DNA of 24,292 bases, taken from positions 1 to 24,292 of the IMG/VR virus record IMGVR_UViG_3300020159_003894. One strand, written 5' to 3'. This DNA comes from a virus. This document shows positions 8,272-15,455 of this stretch, in pieces. Every line of letters begins with the position of its first letter. The first letter of the stretch is position 1. Position numbers and translations under genes: made by a program. The notes under the pieces were generated by a model. The model did not search any database. It had not been told where the DNA came from and saw only the letters and a list, made by a program, of their open reading frames with translations.

Positions 8272-9137
8272 TTATAGGCGCATTCACAAACTATACTGAC
8301 TATGATGTACTAAAGCCTTGGGTACAATCTATTAAAGATACTGGCTTTGAAGGTGATATAGTTCTAATTGCAATCGAAGCGCCGGATAACCTTGTAAAAA
8401 TCCTAGAGAAAGAAGGCGTCAAGGTTGTGAGAGGAAGTAACCCTCAAAAAATGATGGTACATATGCTTCGTTTCTTATCGATATATGATTACCTCAAAAA
8501 CAACAAAAACAAATATCGTAATGTTATTTCAACAGATGTTCGTGATGTAATTTTTCAAAGTAATCCATTTGATTATTTAAAAACTAAATTTTATAATATT
8601 GGTTTAGTTGCTGCATCTGAAGCAATTAAAATCAAAGATGAAAAATGGAATAGAGAAAATATTATTAAAAACTTTGGTCCATATTTCTACAATGATATAG
8701 AAAATAGTGAAGTTTTGAATGTGGGTATTATTGCAGGCACGGCAGAATTAGTAAAAGATTTATGTTTTACACTTTTTCAACTGTCTTCAAATAGACCTGA
8801 TTGGGTAGCAGATCAAGCTGCATATAACATGTTACTCTCTTTTGAACCATGGAAATCAAAATGCTCAATAACAAGGCTTCGTGATGGATGGGCACTAAAT
8901 GCCCATGTAACTAATAAACCAGATCAAATGCTTGAATTTGAACCTTATTTATTGGAAAAACGTCCTTATTTTGAAAAAGGTAAAGTTGTAAACTCGGAAG
9001 GTAAACCATTCGTAATCGTTCATCAATATGATAGAGTTCCCGAATGGATGGAATTTTTCTCTAAAAAATTCGGAACAAATATTACAAAAGAAACAAATAC
9101 TGGCACATCGCCTAAATACTTCCTATACAATTCATAA
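8256..9137 (+). CDS. Putative GT-A-fold glycosyltransferase
   Basis: 293 residues, starting inside the end of the preceding gene behind TGGAGAA. The N-terminus is a Rossmann-like alpha/beta segment (DLIIGAFTNYTDYDVLKPWV). At 93-100 TDVRDVIF gives a D-x-x-D metal-site-like motif right after a predicted buried strand (YRNVIS), the arrangement found in GT8/GT77-like transferases. Later, NVGIIAGTAE and DQAAYNMLL resemble the family's donor and acceptor loops. I could not assign a CAZy family. Co-location with eight other sugar-related genes is the main support for glycan function. A lipopolysaccharide- or capsule-modifying role is possible but not shown. Confidence 0.65.
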   Translation: MEKDLIIGAFTNYTDYDVLKPWVQSIKDTGFEGDIVLIAIEAPDNLVKILEKEGVKVVRGSNPQKMMVHMLRFLSIYDYLKNNKNKYRNVISTDVRDVIFQSNPFDYLKTKFYNIGLVAASEAIKIKDEKWNRENIIKNFGPYFYNDIENSEVLNVGIIAGTAELVKDLCFTLFQLSSNRPDWVADQAAYNMLLSFEPWKSKCSITRLRDGWALNAHVTNKPDQMLEFEPYLLEKRPYFEKGKVVNSEGKPFVIVHQYDRVPEWMEFFSKKFGTNITKETNTGTSPKYFLYNS

Positions 9138-9160
9138 TTTTATAAATATGAGGCTTTGAT

Positions 9161-9991
9161 ATGAGCAAAATCACTTTGGTTACCGCTTTCTATGATATTG
9201 GCCGGGAAAATTGGTCAACTAATGTTGAAAAAAATGGCGGACCACTCCCACACTATCTTCAAAGGTCTGTAGACAAATATATGGAACATTTTTCCAGAAT
9301 GTGTGAGATCGACACAGAAATTATCGTTTATACTTCTTCAGACATGTCAGAGAGAATGTCTTCAATTTCCCCTAAAGTTAAAGTTGTTGAATATGATTAT
9401 TTTAATGAAAGAAAAGAACTGAGGGACAAAATACAAGAAATTCAATCTTCAGAATCCTTTGTTAAAAGGATCAATCCTTATCAAGTTAGAAATCCAGAAT
9501 ATTGGTCAAAAGATTATGTTGGTGTCACATCTCTGAAAGCTTTCTATATTCATGATGCATTTGAAAAAGGATTGATAACGAATGATTGGGCTGCATGGAT
9601 TGATTTCGGCTATTGTAGAGATGATGACCACATACCTATTTCGAAAAAATGGGAATATGATTTTACTCCAGGAAAAATGCATTTTTTCAATTATAGAGAT
9701 CCAGAAGTTGCGAGGGCCCAAGAACAAATTCAACTTGCAATATTAAACAATATAGTGTATATTATTGGTGGGGTTTTTGTTGGTGAACGAGATCAATGGT
9801 GTATGTTGAGAACTCATATGGAAAAATCTTTAAATGTTCTTATAGATAATAATCTTGTTGATGATGATCAAGGACTTCTGTTAATGTCATATTTTAGAAA
9901 TCCAGAAAAATATGAATTGCACAAAATGCCATTGACACAGAATATCGAAGATGTTCGTTCTATTTTAAAAAAGTTTAACAAATATGAATAA
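9161..9991 (+). CDS. HtrL/YibB-family putative glycosyltransferase
   Basis: 276 residues. The N-terminus KITLVTAFYDIGRENW, the middle KDYVGVTSLKAFYIHDAF and the WAAWIDFGYCR segment (about 143-153) fit the HtrL/YibB (WlaTC-like) family. Bacterial members lie in lipopolysaccharide core or capsule gene clusters and are regarded as glycosyltransferase-like. An aspartate in WIDFG (D148) is the candidate metal or donor ligand. GAGG at 9150-9153 lies 7 bases before the ATG. The end overlaps the next gene by 8 bases. Family assignment is by recalled signature; enzymatic activity of this family is not well documented, so donor and acceptor remain open. Confidence 0.68.
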   Translation: MSKITLVTAFYDIGRENWSTNVEKNGGPLPHYLQRSVDKYMEHFSRMCEIDTEIIVYTSSDMSERMSSISPKVKVVEYDYFNERKELRDKIQEIQSSESFVKRINPYQVRNPEYWSKDYVGVTSLKAFYIHDAFEKGLITNDWAAWIDFGYCRDDDHIPISKKWEYDFTPGKMHFFNYRDPEVARAQEQIQLAILNNIVYIIGGVFVGERDQWCMLRTHMEKSLNVLIDNNLVDDDQGLLLMSYFRNPEKYELHKMPLTQNIEDVRSILKKFNKYE

Positions 9992-11372
9992 ACTTATTAT
10001 TTTTGATTTGGACGGTGTTTTAATAGACTCCCGAGAACTTCATTATGATGCGCTCAATAAAGCATTAGAAAAAGTGGATTCAAAATATGTGATTTCGAGA
10101 GAAGAACATTTAAGTTTGTATGACGGTTTAAATACTACAAAAAAACTTAAAATGTTAACCGAAAGAAAAGGTTTACCTACGTCTGTATATGATAAGGTGT
10201 GGACAGACAAACAAGAAGCGACTTTTAGTTTAATTCGAGGATTCAATAAAAATTATTTTTTGTGCTCTCTGTTCTCTGAAATAAAAAAGAAAGGCTACAA
10301 AATTGCTGTAGCATCAAATTCAATTCGTGAAACTGTAAAATTATCTTTACTAAGTATTGGAGTAATTGATTCTGTTGATTACTTTGTTAGTAACGAAGAT
10401 GTGAAAAGAACTAAACCATACCCAGAAATGTATTGGAAATGTATGCTAGAAATGAATGCTCTTCCAAAAAATACAATTATTGTTGAAGATAGTCATATAG
10501 GTAGACAAGGTGCAATGGACTCAGGAGCACACTTGTTGCCTGTAGAAAATTCACAAGAAGTAAGTTCTGATAGAATGTTAAAGAGGTTAAATGATATGAT
10601 GGAAATGATAGAAGGTAAAAGTAAAAAATCTTTGCCCTGGAGAGACAGTAAACTTAATGTTTTAATTCCAATGGCTGGAGCTGGATCAAGATTTGCGTCA
10701 GTTGGTTACACTTTCCCAAAACCTCTGATTGAAGTTCGAGGAAAACCAATGATTCAGATTGTGGTTGAAAATCTGAATATTGAAGCAAATTATATTTTCA
10801 TTGTGCAAAAAGAACACTATGAAAAATATAATTTAAAATATCTTTTGAATGTAATTGCTCCAAATTGCAAGATTGTTCAAGTTGATGGTTTAACCGAAGG
10901 TGCTGCATGTACCACATTACTAGCAAAAGAATTTATTGATAATGAAAATCCATTAGTCATGGCAAACTCTGACCAATTTGTTGAATGGAACTCAAACGAA
11001 TGTTTATATGCTTTTTCTGCTGATTCTATCGATGGAGGAATCGTCACGTTCGAAGCGACTCATCCAAAATGGTCATATGCAAAACTAGGAGAAGATGGCT
11101 TCGTTTCTGAAGTGGCGGAAAAACGTCCTATTAGTAATTTGGCAACTGTTGGAATTTACTATTGGCGACATGGTAATGACTACGTTCGATTTGCGGAACA
11201 AATGATTCAAAAAAATATTAGGACGAATAATGAATTTTATGTCTGTCCAGTATTTAATGAAGCCATTCAAGATGGTAAAAAAATCAGAATTAAAAATATT
11301 GATAGAATGTGGGGCATCGGCACACCAGAAGACTTGAATTATTTTTTAGACAATTTTAAGGAAAAACTATGA
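9984..11372 (+). CDS. Fusion: HAD phosphatase plus sugar nucleotidyltransferase
   Basis: 462 residues in two domains. Residues 1-205 are a HAD-superfamily hydrolase: FDLDGVLIDS (D8 nucleophile, D10), VASNS (111-113), K144 in TKPYPEMY and IIVEDSHIGRQGAMDSG (E168, D169), all four HAD motifs. After a linker near 210-222, residues 223-462 are a GT-A-like NTP transferase: LIPMAGAGSRF (GAGSRF 232-237), FPKPLIEVRGKPMI (K246), and MANSDQ (D330), with MWGIGTPEDL at the end as in sugar-nucleotide pyrophosphorylases. The likely sequence is dephosphorylation and NTP-activation steps on a sugar or small polar group, such as hexose, heptose or LicC-like choline chemistry. That would supply the donor for the neighbouring transferases. 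Donor identity is inference; both domain calls are strong. Confidence 0.88.
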   Translation: MNKLIIFDLDGVLIDSRELHYDALNKALEKVDSKYVISREEHLSLYDGLNTTKKLKMLTERKGLPTSVYDKVWTDKQEATFSLIRGFNKNYFLCSLFSEIKKKGYKIAVASNSIRETVKLSLLSIGVIDSVDYFVSNEDVKRTKPYPEMYWKCMLEMNALPKNTIIVEDSHIGRQGAMDSGAHLLPVENSQEVSSDRMLKRLNDMMEMIEGKSKKSLPWRDSKLNVLIPMAGAGSRFASVGYTFPKPLIEVRGKPMIQIVVENLNIEANYIFIVQKEHYEKYNLKYLLNVIAPNCKIVQVDGLTEGAACTTLLAKEFIDNENPLVMANSDQFVEWNSNECLYAFSADSIDGGIVTFEATHPKWSYAKLGEDGFVSEVAEKRPISNLATVGIYYWRHGNDYVRFAEQMIQKNIRTNNEFYVCPVFNEAIQDGKKIRIKNIDRMWGIGTPEDLNYFLDNFKEKL

Positions 11373-12055
11373 ATTCATATTTAAAAATGCAGAAACAAAA
11401 TTACGATAATGATGCCAGAGCATGGAATTTATCAAATAAGGATCCTGTTGTGGGCTCATATCGCAGACAAAACGAATTTTCAGATTACGATGAATTTCTT
11501 TTCCCAAAAATTGATACAAAAGATTTAATATCTCTCGAATATGGTTGTGGTCCCGGCAGAAATTTAATAAAATTCAATAAAAAATTTAAAAGAATTGACG
11601 GGGTTGACATAGGACAAATAAATTTAGATAATGCAAAAATAAATTTAGAATCTGAAGGAATAACAGATTATAAACTATTTTTAACAAGTGGTGATAATAT
11701 TCCAACAGAAGATTCAGTATATGATATAGTTTTTTCAGTAATATGCCTTCAGCATATTTGTGTACATGACATACGTTTTAAAATTATGACTGATGTATAT
11801 AGAGTATTAAATGATGAAGGATATTTTTGTTTTCAAATGGGATATGGTAAGGAAAGAATTAATTCAGTATCTTATTATGATAATTTTTATGAAGCAACAG
11901 CAACAAATGGATTAATGGACACCCGAGTTGAAGATGCCTCATATTTGGTTAATGACTTAGAAAAAATAGGATTTAAAGATATTACTTATGTAATACGACC
12001 CGTTGGTCCTGGAGATGTTCACCCTAACTGGATTTGGGTACAAGCAAAAAAATAA
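11369..12055 (+). CDS. Class I SAM-dependent methyltransferase
   Basis: 228 residues, starting in an ATGA overlap with the fusion gene. SAM-binding motif I is SLEYGCGPGRNLIKF (57-63 core), with the acidic residue ending strand 2 at D80 in IDGVDIGQINL. Motif II/III-like segments (YDIVFSVICLQHI, VLNDEGYFCFQMGY) follow, as in the Methyltransf_11/UbiE-like group. There is no DNA methyltransferase catalytic motif (no DPPY or PCQ), so a small molecule, sugar or lipid-linked substrate is more likely than DNA. Its place inside the glycan island suggests O-methylation of a sugar, which is inference. From this gene to about 14250 the sequence is visibly more A+T-rich than the replication block. Confidence 0.86.
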   Translation: MNSYLKMQKQNYDNDARAWNLSNKDPVVGSYRRQNEFSDYDEFLFPKIDTKDLISLEYGCGPGRNLIKFNKKFKRIDGVDIGQINLDNAKINLESEGITDYKLFLTSGDNIPTEDSVYDIVFSVICLQHICVHDIRFKIMTDVYRVLNDEGYFCFQMGYGKERINSVSYYDNFYEATATNGLMDTRVEDASYLVNDLEKIGFKDITYVIRPVGPGDVHPNWIWVQAKK

Positions 12056-12066
12056 AGTGAAAAAAC

Positions 12067-12783
12067 ATGAGAGTTGCTATAATTTTAACTGGTCATATGA
12101 GATGTTGGGAACAAGTTTTTCCAAACTTCAAACAACATTTCATTGACAAATATGATCCAGATATTTTTATCGATACCTGGGAAGATGAAGCTTACTGGGA
12201 TCCACACAGTCAACATGGAATAGTAAAAAATGCTCCTTTGGTTGATTTTAATAAATTAATTGACACATATAAACCGATAGTTCTAAGAAAAGAACATTTT
12301 GAAAATTACCAAAAATCATTCGAGGAAAGGTCTAAACAATACACAAATTTTTATCACGTTCCTAAAAATATAATATCAATGCTTTTTAAAATTGGTAGAG
12401 GAATAGCTCTAATGGAAGACCACATGTTCGAAACAGGAAAAATCTATGATCTTGTTTTCAGGATGAGGCCTGATCTAGTTTTCCATGAAAACTTACCTAA
12501 TTTCAATTCATCAAAATTTTATACTATGGGTTATCGTAATCATATGGGTCAAGGAACATCTGATATGATTCAGGTAGGAAATTTTTTTACTATTAGTCTT
12601 TTTTCTAAACTACTTCATCATCTTCCACATATTTACAGAGAAACAGGAATTTTATGTCCACATGTAATATCTGAACATTTCATAAAAAGATTAGGATTTC
12701 CTTGGGAGGAATTTATTGTACATAAAACAATTATGCACACACCATTAGGTGAATATAAAAATAAGGAACTTTATCTGAAATGA
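12067..12783 (+). CDS. Glycosyltransferase-like protein, paralogue 1 (TGHMR...RMRPD type)
   Basis: 238 residues. It begins MRVAIILTGHMRCWEQ, a nucleotide-binding-like strand-loop with G9-H10, followed by DPDIFIDTWED (31-40). RMRPDLVF at 132-139 follows a YDLVF strand. The same three landmarks in the same order occur in the genes at 12780 and 14684. This pattern (GHxR near the N-terminus, then DxFxxTW, then RxRPD) is known to me from uncharacterised proteins of bacterial capsule and lipopolysaccharide clusters, generally called glycosyltransferases without biochemical proof. No membrane segment. The stop overlaps the next start by 4 bases. Confidence 0.6.
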   Translation: MRVAIILTGHMRCWEQVFPNFKQHFIDKYDPDIFIDTWEDEAYWDPHSQHGIVKNAPLVDFNKLIDTYKPIVLRKEHFENYQKSFEERSKQYTNFYHVPKNIISMLFKIGRGIALMEDHMFETGKIYDLVFRMRPDLVFHENLPNFNSSKFYTMGYRNHMGQGTSDMIQVGNFFTISLFSKLLHHLPHIYRETGILCPHVISEHFIKRLGFPWEEFIVHKTIMHTPLGEYKNKELYLK

Positions 12784-13460
12784 AGATAGCAATTTTTTTT
12801 ATAGGTCATTTAAGAACTTGGAATGTATGTAAAAACAACGTGTTAGAAAATTTAATTGACAAAACTCATTCTTTTGATATTTTTGTAGAAACATATAATA
12901 ATATTTTTAGATTCGATTATAGTGTCAGAGGTGAATGTAATCAAAATAAAATTGAAAATGAAGAACAAATAAGAGAACATTTTTCTGATTTTAACGTTGT
13001 TAACTTATCTGTGGAAAATCAAATAGAAATGAGTGCCGATTCTTCTCAAGCAATAAAGATACAAAAGGCTTTTGATACACTTTTACGATTTGAAGAAAAA
13101 ATAGGAAAATATAATTTAGTTGTTAAAACGCGTCCAGACCTATTCTTTGAAGAAAAAATAAATTACGACTCTTTCGAAAATATTGAAGACGATAAACTAA
13201 TATTAGGTATGAAAACGACAACACATATAAATGACACTTTTGCTCTAGGTAAAAGTGATACTATGAAAAAATATTTTAATAGATTTCGAATAACATCAAA
13301 TTCTTGTCCATATAAAAGTATAGATTCTTTAGCCGTAAAGGAAAAAATAATTTTAGAACAAAAAATAGATCATTATATAATTAGACTTCCTTTAAATAGC
13401 GATTCAAAACACAAATATGTGAAAACTCGCCCAGGTGAAGAAATCCCTTTGGATATTTAA
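12780..13460 (+). CDS. Glycosyltransferase-like protein, paralogue 2 (IGHLR...KTRPD type)
   Basis: 226 residues, ATGA overlap with the gene before. Landmarks shared with its neighbour: IFFIGHLRTW (7-14), FDIFVETY (32-39) and VVKTRPDLFF (114-123). The rest has diverged strongly, so this is an old duplication and not a recent tandem copy. The C-terminal half (ILGMKTTTHINDTFALGKSDTMKKYF) corresponds by eye to the NDQFAIADPETMKIY segment of the third paralogue. That suggests a shared N-D-x-F-A donor or acceptor loop. Predicted soluble transferase; sugar unknown. Confidence 0.58.
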   Translation: MKIAIFFIGHLRTWNVCKNNVLENLIDKTHSFDIFVETYNNIFRFDYSVRGECNQNKIENEEQIREHFSDFNVVNLSVENQIEMSADSSQAIKIQKAFDTLLRFEEKIGKYNLVVKTRPDLFFEEKINYDSFENIEDDKLILGMKTTTHINDTFALGKSDTMKKYFNRFRITSNSCPYKSIDSLAVKEKIILEQKIDHYIIRLPLNSDSKHKYVKTRPGEEIPLDI

Positions 13461-13464
13461 AAAT

Positions 13465-14247
13465 ATGAAAAAAGTAAAATTGTACATCGTAACCTATAAC
13501 TCGTCTGAAGATTTAAATCAAACTTTGAATAGTTGTTTTTCTGGAAATTTAAATTCAATTAATTTTGAAGTAAATGTAATTAATAATCATAGCAATTTTG
13601 AAATAGATGATAAATTCAAAGAAAAAGTGAATATTTTGCATAATGTATTAAGACCAGATTTTAGTAAAGGACATTTAAGTAGAAATTGGAATCAAGCTAT
13701 TATAAATGGTTTTAAAAGTTTAATAAGTCCGGAATGTGATATATTGGTTACTTGTCAAGATGATACCATTTTCGAAAAAACTTGGTTAGAGGACTTATTA
13801 CAAATACATGAAAAATATAGCTTTTATGCAGGTGATTGTGGTGATATGATATGTTCTTATTTACCCGAAGCGGTACGTAAAATAGGATTATGGGACGAAA
13901 GATTTTGTAATATACAGTTTCAAGAGGCTGATTATTTTTTAAGGGCGAATATTTATAATTCAGAAGAAAGCTCAATAATGGATTTTCTTCATTCCAGAAC
14001 TCTGAATCCGACAAAACACATTGCAAAAAGAATAAAGGCAGCAGGTATCATTACAGACAGAGGTTCTACAAGTAATGAATATCACAGCTATAGTTTAAAC
14101 ATTTTTGAACAAAAATGGGGAAATAAACTTAATTGGAATTCTAAAATAACAGATATACTACATAGTAAAATTCCATCTTATTTTTATTATCCTTATTTCG
14201 AAAGAGATATTTATGGTGCCAAAGAAAAGGGATATGTTATACCATAG
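13465..14247 (+). CDS. GT2-like glycosyltransferase
   Basis: 260 residues from the ATG at 13465. A GTG at 13435 would give ten more residues but would sit inside the upstream gene and lacks a ribosome site. The N-terminus KLYIVTYNSSEDLNQTLNSC is the family 2 pattern, and ILVTCQDDTIFEKTWLEDLL gives the metal-binding QDD at 98-100. DFSKGHLSRNWNQAI (65-79) resembles the nucleotide-sugar-contacting loop. No transmembrane helix. Very A+T-rich codon use, like the genes on either side. Donor and acceptor are not predictable from sequence. Confidence 0.78.
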   Translation: MKKVKLYIVTYNSSEDLNQTLNSCFSGNLNSINFEVNVINNHSNFEIDDKFKEKVNILHNVLRPDFSKGHLSRNWNQAIINGFKSLISPECDILVTCQDDTIFEKTWLEDLLQIHEKYSFYAGDCGDMICSYLPEAVRKIGLWDERFCNIQFQEADYFLRANIYNSEESSIMDFLHSRTLNPTKHIAKRIKAAGIITDRGSTSNEYHSYSLNIFEQKWGNKLNWNSKITDILHSKIPSYFYYPYFERDIYGAKEKGYVIP

Positions 14248-14256
14248 AGGTTAATT

Positions 14257-14736
14257 ATGAAAATTATTGCACACAGAGGTCTCATACAAGGACCCGATAA
14301 AAATTTAGAAAATCGCCCAGAGCAAATAGAAGAAGTTTTAAAAAGTGGCATCGATTGTGAAATAGATGTTTGGTCGATTTATGGAAAATGGTTTTTAGGT
14401 CATGATGAACCGCAATATGAAATATCTACAAGTTTTTTAGGTAAACAAGGATTATGGATACACTGCAAGAATTTAGATGCTCTATATCAATTTACTGATA
14501 TGCCATTTAAGTATGAATATTTCTGGCACCAAAATGATGATTTTATTCTAACATCAAGTAATTTTATTTGGACTTATCCCGGGAAACACCTCACAAAAAA
14601 TTCTATTGCCGTCTTACCTGAAATCAATCGAGAATATTGGGAATATGTAAAATCAGTAAACATTTATGGAGTGTGTACAGATTATGTTGAAAAATTCTTA
14701 TCCGAAACTAGCACTATGTCTGTCGGGACAACCTAG
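14257..14736 (+). CDS. GDPD-like phosphodiesterase domain protein
   Basis: 159 residues forming a short glycerophosphodiester phosphodiesterase-like (PI-PLC-fold) protein. MKIIAHRG supplies H6-R7. NLENRPEQI gives E18-N19, CEIDVWS gives E35 and D37, and FLGHDEPQY gives the second catalytic-type histidine H49. GDPD enzymes cleave glycerol-phosphate diesters with a divalent metal and two histidines, all seen here. At about 160 residues it is shorter than cellular GDPDs (around 240 or more), matching a compact form I recall from phages and surface-glycan clusters. No signal peptide, so cytoplasmic. Its last 53 bases overlap the next gene in another frame, and its C-terminal tail after YGVCTDYVEKFL may therefore be poorly conserved. 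Could edit a glycerol-phosphate substituent on a glycan; inference. Confidence 0.72.
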   Translation: MKIIAHRGLIQGPDKNLENRPEQIEEVLKSGIDCEIDVWSIYGKWFLGHDEPQYEISTSFLGKQGLWIHCKNLDALYQFTDMPFKYEYFWHQNDDFILTSSNFIWTYPGKHLTKNSIAVLPEINREYWEYVKSVNIYGVCTDYVEKFLSETSTMSVGTT

Positions 14737-15418
14737 AAGTTATTTCGATGCTTATCAATATATAAAAAAGAATCTACTCGATCATTTTAATGTTGATGTT
14801 TTTGTACATTCCTGGAAAAACTCAAATAAGTTAATTCAATTAAAAATCTATGAAGAGATAAACTCAATTTATTCTCCAAAACTATTATTATTTGATAACG
14901 TTTTAGACGAAAAAACCAATTCTGATTTAGTAGTTCCGAACTCATCACATCCAGCACATTTCTGCACCTCAATGTTTTACTCATTACATAAGGCAGATCA
15001 TTTTAGAATAGCTTCAGAAATTTGTTTAGGTCAAAAGTATGATTTTGTGATTAGAACAAGATTCGATCATGCACTAAATTGTGTATTAGACTTTAGTAAA
15101 ATGGAAAAAGGTAAAGTTTACATTTCAAAGGATACAGACGGTCTAAATCCTCTATTAAATGACCAATTTGCAATAGCGGATCCGGAAACAATGAAAATAT
15201 ATTCCAGCACTTTTCTTTTCCTAAGGCACCATTATAATAAAGGTGTTCCCTTGTGTGGACATGCAATGCTTGAAGCACAATTACAGATGTTTGAAATTCC
15301 TATAGAAAGAATTGACATAAATCATCCTTTTCAGGATGGCAAATATAATATAGGAAGACACTCATTATTTCGAAATGATATGGATAAATGGGTCGATCCA
15401 AAAATCTGGGGCTACTAA
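14684..15418 (+). CDS. Glycosyltransferase-like protein, paralogue 3 (SGQPR...RTRFD type)
   Basis: 244 residues from the ATG at 14684. An in-frame ATG at 14666 would add six residues, but the only ribosome-site candidate, GGAG at 14668-14671, lies downstream of it and upstream of 14684. Landmarks: LALCLSGQPRSYFDA (9-23), VDVFVHSWKN (37-46), FVIRTRFDHAL (121-131) and NDQFAIADPETMKIY. These parallel paralogues 1 and 2, with RTRFD replacing R(M/T)RPD. It is the last gene of the glycan island and overlaps the GDPD-like gene by 53 bases. After its stop come a CTAAATA element and the head-cargo block. Confidence 0.6.
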   Translation: MLKNSYPKLALCLSGQPRSYFDAYQYIKKNLLDHFNVDVFVHSWKNSNKLIQLKIYEEINSIYSPKLLLFDNVLDEKTNSDLVVPNSSHPAHFCTSMFYSLHKADHFRIASEICLGQKYDFVIRTRFDHALNCVLDFSKMEKGKVYISKDTDGLNPLLNDQFAIADPETMKIYSSTFLFLRHHYNKGVPLCGHAMLEAQLQMFEIPIERIDINHPFQDGKYNIGRHSLFRNDMDKWVDPKIWGY

Positions 15419-15421
15419 ATA
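15415..15421 (+). promoter_or_regulatory. CTAAATA, possible late-promoter element at the start of the head-protein block
   Basis: CTAAATA overlaps the stop of the last glycan gene and lies about 35 bases before the ATG at 15456. It has the spacing of a late promoter followed by a short leader carrying GAGG (15447-15450). It marks the change from glycan genes to presumed virion genes. Sequence match is partial, so the call is tentative. Confidence 0.35.
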
Positions 15422-15455
15422 CCAAATAGTCACAGTGTACTAATTCGAGGTATTA

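Noticed and set aside
9141-9148. Exact TATAAATA before the HtrL-like gene
   Set aside because: A start site 6-7 bases downstream would leave the GAGG ribosome site (9150-9153) outside the transcript, so this is unlikely to be that gene's promoter.
11369-12055. DNA methyltransferase paired with the nuclease as a restriction-modification system
   Set aside because: The methyltransferase lacks DNA-methylase catalytic motifs and lies 3.9 kb away within the glycan genes.
13435-13464. GTG start for the GT2-like protein
   Set aside because: Adds ten residues not typical of the family and overlaps the previous gene; the ATG at 13465 gives the normal GT2 N-terminus.
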